This document shows, piece after piece, positions 56,401 through 64,000 of a stretch of 64,000 nucleotides of DNA. The notes below the pieces were generated by a model. It did no database searches. It saw only the letters and a program-made list of their open reading frames with translations, and was not told where the DNA came from. The number at the start of each line of letters is the position of its first letter. Position 1 is the stretch's first letter. A program made the translations under genes and the position numbers. Origin of the DNA: Aurelia coerulea (lineage: Eukaryota; Cnidaria; Scyphozoa; Semaeostomeae; Ulmaridae); assembly GCA_039566865.1 (NCBI GenBank), contig CM076947.1, positions 21,577,501-21,641,500 on the forward strand. Direction: 5' to 3'.

Positions 56401-57619
56401 GAGCGAAAAACCAGGGGGAAAATGATGGTAAGGAGTTTGCATGGGAACAAGAACTCCATGTTCGATTCCGGCCCATGATTTACTTGCCATTGAAATTGAA
56501 ATTTGATTTAAAATACAATTTCGTCAGTTTCAGAAATATGATTTAAATTTCGATGGCAAGGTTTGAACGTGGCATTCTCATTCCCATACAGATCTCTTTG
56601 CCTGTTTGTTGGGACAAATGGGACTTTGGAATGAGTCTAGTGCAGAGCCAACCTTTTTGCATTCATCAGTAGCAATCGAAACGTCAATATCAGTTCAAGC
56701 TTGAATTATGAAAGTAAAGACTATCCATGAGGTTAACTCACCCAAGCTAACGATATCTGCGAAGTCTTCAAGAAATGTTCTGATTTTATAGCAGAAGGTT
56801 TAAAAGGCTTGAATAACCCATTCTCAAATTACTTTTCAGATGGTCAGATCGAATAAATTCCAGGCATATGATTTTGGTAAAGAAGGAAACATGAAACACT
56901 ATAACCAGGTTTTAACTTTATATCGTACTCTTTATTCATCTATTTTGCTTCTCTATAAAAGGACTTGTGGCCTTGACCCAGTCTCATGCATAAGACAATT
57001 TTATCCCTCAGAAGGTCTTTTTCAGACCACTGTTCAGCGTTCTCTTTTTCTACCAGGTGAGTAAAACAACAAGGATCCACGTTTGAAAGGCCACTGCTCA
57101 GTTCTCGTTTGGTCTGTGAATCAGGCTATGCTCAATGATGAACGTGTTTAGATATATTTTAAAAGTTACCAAACTGAAATCAGCCGCTCCTTTGTGAAGT
57201 TACGAGGGATCTTCTCAAGAAAGCCCCTTCAAGAAACGTTCAAAACAGGCCTAAAATCACGACCAAGTTTCCTTTCTTACAGCAATGACTTTTACATGTT
57301 TTTGTTTTGGTACTTTATAGGCCAACAAAAACAATAAACCTTCCATTCAACTTACCTGTTATAACAATGATATATTCTATTGTAGCCGACTGCCCCATTG
57401 TACAACGCTACGGACAGCCCAGTGCCGACAGCAATATTCAGTGGAACAAATGACTGGGCAGCGGACCCCACTGATGTTGCATATCTAAAGACACAGATAA
57501 AGCATTTGATTTACAGTAAGATTATTGATTCTTGGAATCATTTGGACTTCATTTGGGGAGAGAATGCTTATAAGATTCTCTACCCTGATATCATTAAGCT
57601 TATGAAACAAATGAGCTAA
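50477..57619 (+). CDS. LIPA-like: Lipase B: acid lipase of the LIPA/LIPF family
   Basis: Neutral-lipid hydrolase as for lipase A. Exons are 50477-50581, 51404-51714, 52761-53004, 54611-54766, 55620-55691, 56840-56908 and 57386-57619, giving 396 residues. Intron phases equal those of lipase A (0,2,0,0,0,0), and exons 3-6 have exactly the same lengths (244, 156, 72, 69). The signal peptide is [18 protein letters not shown], followed by a basic NRRPR stretch. Exon 2 has [26 protein letters not shown] and [13 protein letters not shown]. The nucleophile is Ser170 in GHSQG, then Asp342 in SGTNDWAAD and His371 in NHLDFIW, with an Asp-His spacing of 29 as in human gastric lipase. Two Cys nine residues apart in exon 4 keep the family disulfide. 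It lacks the Asn-Glu-Ser glycan site of lipase A but has Asn-Met-Thr in exon 2. Donors gtgtgt (exon 1) and gtttta (exon 6) are weak. Confidence 0.95.
52204..52538 (+). repeat. 34-bp minisatellite in lipase B intron 2
   Basis: Almost ten copies of a unit containing TTAGCCATGTTGGTTTGCGT followed by a GTACAAGAAGACA stretch. Units differ only at a few sites (GCC/GTC, GTAC/GCAC, CACTT/CATTT). One unit carries about nine extra bases (ACACAAAAG). Confidence 0.95.
53054..53967. mobile_element. Foldback family F2 copy split by a hAT-like element
   Basis: The left part has AGGGCTCAGATCTTTTAAAT and the right part CACAGATTTGAGCCCTGTGC. The sequence matches 44935-45418 once the insertion 53285-53721 and one 8-bp duplication are removed. 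It lies in lipase B intron 3. Confidence 0.7.
53285..53721. mobile_element. Non-autonomous hAT-like element with 8-bp duplication
   Basis: Ends CAGGGGTGGAAAAAGTA and TATTTTTTCCACCCATG (imperfect inverses). CAGGGGTG is a common hAT terminus. ATGAAGGT flanks both sides (53277-53284 and 53722-53729), the 8-bp duplication expected of hAT. The empty site is visible in the other F2 copy near 45200. There is no transposase. Confidence 0.85.
54142..54482. mobile_element. Palindromic element with GTATTTATTCCCAGTACTG ends
   Basis: TATTTATTCCCAGTACTGTA is mirrored by GCACAGTACTGGGAATAAAC, and ATTGGTGTCCTGTGACCCAG by GGGTCACAGGACACCAATTA. It lies just upstream of lipase B exon 4. Similar CAGTCACAGGACC words occur near 61.18 kb. 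Confidence 0.65.
55048..55578. mobile_element. Foldback family F1 copy
   Basis: AACCCAGGTAGACGGCTCGC, GAAGAAGGATATGTCTTCAT, TAGATCTGTAGATATATCC and CAAAATCTGTTCTTGTT follow the F1 order. The outer left end is lost. It ends about 40 bp before lipase B exon 5. Confidence 0.75.
55907..56363. mobile_element. Pogo/mariner-like MITE (CAGTAAAAACCCGC)
   Basis: Perfect terminal inverted repeats of about 25 bp: CAGTAAAAACCCGCATATAA and TTATATGCGGGTTTTTACTG, with TA on both sides. AAGAACCT and its inverse recur inside. The 457 bp are non-coding. The target was a short repeat shared with about 10500-10634 (GCTGTCGAATAAAAAGTACG compared with GCTGTAGAATGAAACGTACG). Confidence 0.85.
57090..57300. repeat. 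Dispersed repeat R1, partial copy
   Basis: GCCACTGCTCAGTTCTCGTT, CCAAACTGAAATCAGCCGCT and CTCAAGAAAGCCCCTTCAAG follow R1 order. It ends about 85 bp before the last lipase B exon. Confidence 0.5.
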
Positions 57620-57642
57620 ATTCTGTTATTAGCAGATTTGTA

Positions 57643-58186
57643 CCGGGTGTCCCAAAAAAAGTACTCCCGTTTGAAAAATCACCAAAATTTGATTACATGA
57701 CCGATCTTCAATTTTATTTTTTGCCGAGTAGATCAAGGACCAAGTTATTTTCCCAGACATAGCTGACCTTGTAATTTGTTTAAAATAAGCAAATTTAGCT
57801 CTTTTTAGGGCTACCTGGTTTTGAATCATACTGCAAAAAGCATTTATGCTTGCCAGATGAATTTCTTTGTGCATATAAAGCTTCTAGTTTGGTAATAAAT
57901 GACAGAAAGAAATGCACACTATCATTGGAGACTTCGATGACGATGAAAAATCTGAAAATTTTGACTGTTAGGCAAGATTGAGTATTTTGCTTAAAAAGTA
58001 TAGCTCAAAATAAGGTTTTTTCAATGTGTAATTTTTCTATCTTGTTGCATCAAAAGCAAACATTTTAGCATCTATAAATATTTTTGGGTCTTTGAAAAAA
58101 CAAGTCAAAAAGAAAATTTTATCAAAGGTTTGATAATCAATTTTTGGGGATTTTTTAAACAGGAGTACTTTTTTTGGGACACCCGG
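57643..58186. mobile_element. CCGGGTGTCCC-family MITE in the lipase B 3' region
   Basis: CCGGGTGTCCCAAAAAAAGT and ACTTTTTTTGGGACACCCGG are perfect inverses, with TA on both sides. It starts 23 bp after the stop codon of lipase B, so the transcript must run into it unless it ends at once. The interior shares CATGACCGATCTTCAATTTT with its relatives. Confidence 0.85.
57894..57899 (+). terminator. Candidate poly(A) signal of lipase B inside a MITE
   Basis: The first AATAAA after the lipase B stop, about 275 bp downstream and inside the CCGGGTGTCCC element. Use is inferred only. Confidence 0.4.
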
Positions 58187-58214
58187 TAGATGATCGTAAA
58201 CATGATTTCCACTG

Positions 58215-58350
58215 TTTTTTTTTTTTTTTTTTTTTTATATTCATAAAATGTTACATTACATGTTACCTACTATACTTTCTAATTACTATACTACAATACA
58301 ACACTACAGGTACGATACCACAGGCAGCAAAAGACAATGACTACGCCCGT
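58215..58350 (-). repeat. Poly(T)-headed repeat, possible minus-strand retroposon end
   Basis: A run of about 23 T leads into TACTATACTTTCTAATTACT and TACGATACCACAGGCAGCAA. These recur without the T run near 17490-17570 (TACTATACTTTGTAATTACT, ACGATACCACCAGGGACATA). A poly(A) tail on the minus strand is the simplest reading. Confidence 0.5.
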
Positions 58351-58772
58351 GGCCATTAACATAAAGACATGCAAATAAATGAGATTAAGTAAAACATCTA
58401 CAAAAAGCTACGCATACAATACAATTAATTACTGACAAATACTGGGAACTGTTTCACATTTGATGTAAGGCCAGCATAGGCGCACGATACCGAATGATAG
58501 GAACCCCAGACGACAGAACAGGACTGTTTGAAACATGCCAATGAAGAACCCTTCCAGCACATTATCAACCTGGTTCAGAGGGTCGTCGTAAAGGAATGGA
58601 ATCCAACAACTACAAACCACTGATCATGGCCAGAAAATTTGAAAAACTTGTAATACTTCCCTAACTGAAATTTCATTTGGTCGCGAAGCTGCATTAGCAT
58701 TGGGAAATAAGCTTGGGAGCAATGAGTACCAAGCCATAAATCTTTTTCGTTGATTTGCCCAAGAACAACACT

Positions 58773-59166
58773 TTAGCCTGGTTCAAGCGTCGCACTTCTC
58801 ATGTGCCGAACCTAACTCAGTTCTGAGCGACACTTATGCATGTTTAGCACGCCTTCCGTCTCAAACGTCGAACTTAATTATGTCGCTCCAAATATCTTTT
58901 ACAATTCAATTGTTACAGGAAGTAACTTGTTTAGTTTAGGCGCGTAAACAAATGCTCTTGTGAGTTGAGAGTTCGGCACATGAGAAGTTTGACGTTTGAA
59001 ACCAAGCCGTGCTTGAGTCGTGCAGCTTGGCAAGCTCTGCCGATCCAAAGTAGGTTGCTGCTCCTAGCTCATCGGCCTTGCCCAATTGATTGAAACGTCG
59101 TGCCCCTCATGTACTTAATTCTCGAAGTAAGTTGGGCACATGAGATGAGCGAGGTTTGAGCCAGGT
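58773..59166. mobile_element. Palindromic MITE (AGCCTGGTTCAAGCGTCGC)
   Basis: AGCCTGGTTCAAGCGTCGCA and GAGCGAGGTTTGAGCCAGGT are imperfect inverses. TCTCATGTGCCGAAC and GTTGGGCACATGAGA, and a middle copy GTTCGGCACATGAGAAG, show repeated inversion inside. It is non-coding. Confidence 0.65.
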
Positions 59167-59911
59167 CTTACCCACAAGGCAGTATATTTTACCTTGTAAT
59201 CTCTAAGAAAGATCTTACCAAAATTTAGAAAACCTCAGTGGCTGATTTTTTTGTTTTCGATATTGGTTTCAAACAATAGATTGGATCACTCGTTTATAGT
59301 CCCGTTATAGTTTTAATATATGTTGATATAAGCATGTTTTGATATGTTTTGATATGTTTAGATAATACCTACCCTGAGTACCAGAGCCTGGTACCCAGGG
59401 TAAGATAATACCATTGATGTAAGACTTCTTCAGATCATACGATATTAGAGATCTGAGTTATCATAACTCACCATGAATATTGTTTGTGTATGTTTTCTCT
59501 ATTCTTCATAGCTGTGTTGTCAAAGAGCCGATTTTCATCCAAGATTATCTTTTCAAGATGCATTTTTTAGCAAAACGACCTTGCTGCTGATAAATAAATG
59601 GATAGAGGCTGTAGATTTGCTAATTTTAAGCCAATTACAAGATCAGCTATGTCTGGCAAAATAATTTGGTCCTGGATCTACTTGGCAAAAAAAGAAAATC
59701 GAAGATCGGTCATGTAATAAAATGTTGGTGATTAGTTGTTAAGTTGTTGTTGCACAATGCTCGGGGTAAGCTAAACAGGGCCGCCAAGGAATAATGATGC
59801 TGATTTTGTTTGTGTTGGTGTTTGTAAAAGATAATCCGCTTTTTAATGCTCCAGAATCTGATTTCTCCTGAGGTAATGTCGGAACTTATCTAGAGAGGCT
59901 CGTGAAGATCC

Positions 59912-60203
59912 CGGGGGGGGGGGGTACATGACTTGAGAATGGACGGGGGTCTGCCGCCCGGTTTTCAGAAAGCTACCCTCTTCTAATTACCCAAACTTGC
60001 TTTTGATACCCACTTTTATGATGAATTTTGGCGTAAGATTGCCCATTTTAACCATTTTTTGCGAATTTCAGCGAAACCCCACCCTTGTTTATGGAAAATC
60101 TGCCTAAAAAGGACCCTTGTTTAGAGAATGTTGGGCCCAAAAACCCACCCATATGGGCGGCACATACCCGTACGCTAAATATGTTATGTACCCCCCCCCC
60201 TGG
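59912..60203. mobile_element. G-tract-ended element with 10-bp target duplication
   Basis: Begins with CGGGG extending to about 12 G, then TACATGAC. It ends GTTATGTA, a C run and TGG. GGTCTGCCGCCCG is mirrored by GGGCGGCACATACCCG. GTGAAGATCC is intact on both flanks (59902-59911 and 60204-60213). It is kin of 17985-18452. Confidence 0.75.
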
Positions 60204-60483
60204 GTGAAGATCCTGTTGCTGAGCGGTAAACACTAAAGTGAAACTTTCGTAGGGTTGATTTTACCACCGCAGTTTTTATCCGACAGCGACACCTCCCGCT
60301 GTAATTTGAGGGAAAACCCTTCCAAATAAAGCGATATTGAGATTTTACGAAGAGTGTAGCGCAGATCAGTGTCTAAGGAAACGCAAATATTATCTCGCCT
60401 TTGGTTGACTCTTGGCAGATTTCTGGAAAACCTGATTAATGTCAGGACGAGTGAGACATCACTTTACACATTCATGAAACATA

Positions 60484-60901
60484 CACGTTTTTTTTATAAG
60501 AAACTTGGATCAGCACTTAGTACTAAAAGTTTCTTAATTTCGTATGAAAATTTTGGTGTTTTAGTAGTAAAAGTTTCTTAATCAGTTTCTTATTTTTTGG
60601 GCCTAAAATTGCGGTATTGTTCGAAGTTGAGCCTTCTTCTCAAGAAAGGGCTTCCATTTTGCATTGACATTGTCATCAAGAAGAAGCCATGCACATCAAG
60701 GCAAAAATTTACCAATTTTGCAGTTAAAAGTCAAGAAAAGACGAATGCACCTTTGTTAGAAAGACATAGAATAAGAGTGACACAAAGAAATAAAGTTTTA
60801 GAGTTTCTTAACTGTTCTTGAGCGTAGTACTAGAGTTTCTTAATTTTTTGGTCATCGTAGTACTAGTTTCTTATAAACCAGTTTCTTATAAAAAAAACGT
60901 G
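60484..60901 (+). mobile_element. CACGT-family MITE
   Basis: CACGTTTTTTTTATAAGAAAC and GTTTCTTATAAAAAAAACGTG are near-perfect inverses between TA dinucleotides. The 418 bp read as the reverse complement of 23281-23687 along their whole length with moderate divergence. The frames across it are not genes. Confidence 0.85.
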
Positions 60902-60904
60902 TAT

Positions 60905-62872
60905 GATTAAAAGAAGTAGGTGGGTGGCCGCTGCCAGCTGTGCTTAGTGTTGCGGGGCCCCCTTTTAGTCAGTCGGCAAACACCCACTTGTGTAAAGCAC
61001 TTTAGCAACTCAGGAAGAGGAATTAGTTACTAAAGAAAGCGGCAAACACTTTCTCCTCGTGAACGAATGGCCTGCGCTATGTCAAGAGATCAGAATACTG
61101 TTCTTATTCAAGTGAATAATGATGATTTCACATAAGATCCACGAGAACAATGCCCACATGGATCCTGGATAAACCAGTCACAGGACCCCAACAATTTTAT
61201 AACAGATTCAATCCCACAAAAACAAAGGTATCCATTTTTCCCATCAGAGTTAACTTAAAATATGCATCACGGATGAACCAATCACAGGACAGCAAAATTT
61301 GTAACACATAAATCTATAAACTGGCAATACGCCTCCTACGCCCATGTGTCGTCAAAGTTGAACTCAAAACTGACGCAAATGTTTCAGAAGAGAACATCCC
61401 CACCCGCCCTTCCCTTTGTCAAACACAGCAACCAATTCAGGTAGGATGTACCCTGCCTTAGAGTACGAAATTTGGCTTAAAATTAATGGCTCTTGAAGTG
61501 CAGAGAGCCTTTTCAAGTTCGTGAATGTTAGTACCAACACCAGGCCAAACCGACATTCGTAATCTAGCACCCTGAAATCCCTCCACCAAAGTGCAATGGT
61601 GCAAATACAATAATATAGAATGAATACTACGTGTTAAACAATGTTTGACCCGAGTCTTTTTTCTTTGCCGTCGCGTTCTTGTGCGAAGGGATTGGAAATA
61701 TCTTTTATTATGTAACACAAATGTGTCCTGTGAGCATGTCTATTATTTGCGCCAACCTTTGATCGCGGATGAACACAGGGATACGGAAGTAGTATCCGTA
61801 TTTGTAGTCGCTCAAGTCTCAGCTCAAGTGGAAAGATTTATTAAGCATTGGTGCAAATTTGTTTAAAAATTTCACGCCATTGCTCATAAATGCAACCCCC
61901 CTCCCCTTCATAAGCAGTACTTGCCTTTTTGATTTTTCCAAGTAATGCTCTAAAAGATTAGTGTGCTCCCTGCTCTTTCCCGTATGATTTATAGTCGTGG
62001 CTCATGCTTCGAGTCGTGCTTGAGAAGCTTAGCTTATCGAAGCAGCGTCCTGGTCCTTCTCGATGTGACCACATCTCATGATTTCTTTCGAGATTTCTTT
62101 TGCCTGGAATTACAGAGAATTGGCGACTCTCCTCATCACTGAGCTGGTTTGGCAGGGTGGGAACCCGATCCACCAACCTTCAGTTTGGTAATTAAGCGTG
62201 CTACCATTATTAAGAAATCATCGCTCTTAAGTTAGTTACAGTTCTTTTAACTTAGTTAGAGGCAAGATCCTTAAATCAATGTAAAGATTTCCCTCGGATC
62301 TAGAAGTTCATTTTTGTTCAGTTCCAAAGTAAAGTTCAATGCTTAAAAGAAGGGTTCAGTTATTTGTGTGCCAACCTGTCCTGTGCCAAATTCCAAAGTC
62401 TTTGACCCCTTTCCTCATCCCATAGCTTTTCTCAGCCTTATCTTTGATAACAAAATTCTTGTGTGGTTCATTCCTTGAATTAATGACAGGAAGCAAAATT
62501 TACTTGAAACCGTTTGTTAGCAGTTTTATGGTCTGCGCGCAGGCTACAACTTTATTGGAATTGCCCAAGTCGTCTTGTGACAATTTTATGTGCTTTATGC
62601 ATGTAAACATGTCAGGAAGCTATGGACGCCCTGTCGTTCGCGGAACTCGATCTGGGACTGTTGAAACAAAAGTGTGAAACAATCATCAAATTTATGGCAA
62701 GCAGACAAAAAATCTGTCACCTGACCTGCCTAGCACATGACCAAAGTGCCAAAGTGAGAAAACAGCAAAATAAAAGGCAATCCGCCTTCAAGTTTTGTTG
62801 TGCAAGCACTGCGCTCTTTACTTTGGACGAGGAAACGAGTGCTCGCTGCCAAGTCGATTTGCTGCAACAAAC
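60905..62872. other. Intergenic stretch between lipases B and C
   Basis: No gene was recognised. The open frame from 62622 runs into the 5' flank of lipase C and resembles nothing known to me. CAGTCACAGGACC and CAATCACAGGACA near 61180 and 61280 form a loose direct repeat. Confidence 0.45.
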
Positions 62873-62977
62873 ATGGAATATGCAAGATTGGTACTCGTAA
62901 TTTGCTGTGCATTGCATTGTTTTGCAAACCCAAGACCTCGGTTGAGGGAAGATCTGCCAGAAGCAAAGTTGAATACA
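62873..62977 (+). CDS. LIPA-like: Lipase C, first exon only
   Basis: Encodes MEYARLVLVICCALHCFA, a signal peptide, then NPRPRLREDLPEAKLNT, with donor gtatgt in phase 0. Length (105 bp), phase and sequence match exon 1 of lipase B: most residues are identical and the rest mostly similar. The 70 bp upstream (GGACGAGGAAACGAGTGCTC) also match the flank of B, so promoter and exon were duplicated together. No exon 2 was seen before the window ends. Lipase B has an intron 1 of 822 bp and lipase A one of 3172 bp, so the rest is expected to the right of the window. A lone dead exon cannot be excluded. Confidence 0.85.
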
Positions 62978-64000
62978 GTATGTTATTGTTTCTTTCTTCT
63001 GTTTCGTGTTGTTTTTCGTGGCAAGATCAGCTTGTTGTTATAGCTTACAATGTAGTAATCCGTCTTGGTTATGCCGTTATCAGTCAGGTCAGCGGATCAT
63101 CTCATATTTTGGTCTGTTTTTGACCAAGATCTATCCCCAAGGTACTGTCCACTTTCCGTGTTGTCCATATGCTTTATGCCCAACAACACAGGGTAGTTTC
63201 TGCGAGGGGCATTTCACTCATTCCAAAAAGCGTACGGGATTTTTTCAGAACAAAAGGATTTGTGCGGATTTTTGATGGATTTTTCTTTAAAACAAAAGGA
63301 TTTTTGCCAAAGGTGTACGAGATCTTTTGGAGTGAAATGCCCCTCGAGTTTCTGGAACATTGGCTGCAGCAACGCTGATGATAAGGGGAGATTGGTATTT
63401 GGAGGTTGGCAAGATTGAAAGCTGCAGACAGCTGCTCTGTTCCTTTGCCCCTCCCCCCTAAGTCTTTAAAAAGTACGGGGAGAGTGCCAGGCCAATCTTG
63501 TTTTAATGAAGAATTCTTCTCCAAAGCCGCGATATTATTTCAGTTTTTGCATGCTCAGGCGCGTAGGAAGCATCTCAAACTTGGAGGGGCACGACACTTC
63601 AAGGGCACTTTTTTCATTGAGCTAAAGGGACACTTTCTGAAAATAAAGGGCACTTCTTTGTTTATTGCAAACTCTTGCGGGGCACGTGCCCCCAGTGCCC
63701 CCCCCCCGGTTCCTACGTCTCTGTGCATGCTTATCAACTTTGGCAATTTTTGAAGGTAAAGCGAGGATTTTGGATTCCCAAACTTTGATATTTCCAAAAT
63801 CAGTTTATTAGTTGCCAAAATCGAGTTACTTACACAGGAAATTTGCACGTTTTGCGGAGCCTTTGCAAAGCACCTTTCTCGAAAAATTTTCATGGTTGAA
63901 AGCAGCAATAACACAAAATTGATGGACCAACGACGATCACAATAGTGGCAAACCATCACAATAATGCCACAATTGTATTCTTTTTATCTGCAACAATTGC
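62978..64000 (+). other. Start of lipase C intron 1 or flank
   Basis: No further lipase exon was recognised. TTTTTGATGGATTTTTCTTT and similar words near 63240-63330 (GATTTTT, CAAAAGGATTT) form a local degenerate repeat. The G-rich short element lies at 63565-63715. Confidence 0.5.
63565..63715. repeat. Short G-rich element, second copy
   Basis: GTAGGAAGCATCTCAAACTT, GAGCTAAAGGGACACTTTCT, GTGCCCCCAGTGCCCCCCCC and GGTTCCTAC recur in the order of 38161-38334. The ends are inverse over GTAGGAA. Confidence 0.6.

Noticed and set aside
60369..60821. Two + strand frames of 70-74 residues
   Set aside because: They lie in or run into the CACGT-family MITE 60484-60901 and have no protein similarity.
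62622..62900. 92-residue frame before lipase C
   Set aside because: It overlaps the conserved 5' flank and exon 1 of lipase C in another frame and resembles no known protein.

Overview
This is animal nuclear DNA. Every gene is split by GT-AG introns, reading frames outside the exons are short and unconvincing, and the exons encode metazoan proteins: a TEAD/Scalloped transcription factor and acid lipases of the LIPA/LIPF family. AT-rich composition, moderate introns full of small palindromic DNA transposons, and CR1/L2-like LINE fragments suggest an invertebrate. A cnidarian such as a coral or sea anemone is my best guess, but the sequence does not prove it. No bacterial genes, tRNA, rRNA or CRISPR arrays were recognised.

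Layout, all genes on the + strand. (1) 377-7402: the 3' seven coding exons of a TEAD gene, covering the linker and the whole YAP-binding domain; the TEA DNA-binding domain lies left of the window. (2) 7.4-13.5 kb: intergenic, with several terminal-inverted-repeat (TIR) elements. (3) 13547-21383: a complete five-exon gene for a 246-residue ankyrin-repeat protein with an unrecognised helical C-terminal half. (4) 21.4-26.6 kb: intergenic. (5) 26633-47920: lipase A, seven exons, 407 residues, with a third intron of about 11.9 kb that is mostly a 10.1 kb inverted repeat. (6) 50477-57619: lipase B, seven exons, 396 residues. (7) 62873-62977: first exon of a third lipase, C, whose other exons lie right of the window. 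A, B and C form a tandem array. A and B share all intron phases and four exon lengths exactly, and B and C are the closest pair.

The space between exons is dominated by non-autonomous DNA elements that I sorted by eye: TA-flanked elements with TIRs starting CCGGGTG, CAGTAA or CACGT; PIF/Harbinger-like elements with TAA duplications; a hAT-like element with an 8-bp duplication; a family whose ends are runs of G and whose flanks are 10-bp direct repeats; and several long-armed foldback families (called R1, R2, F1 and F2 here). Several are nested, so insertion order can be read. The strongest oddity is the intronic inverted repeat 32758-42865, with 3.2 kb arms about 99% alike. All element boundaries and identities are hand-read estimates.
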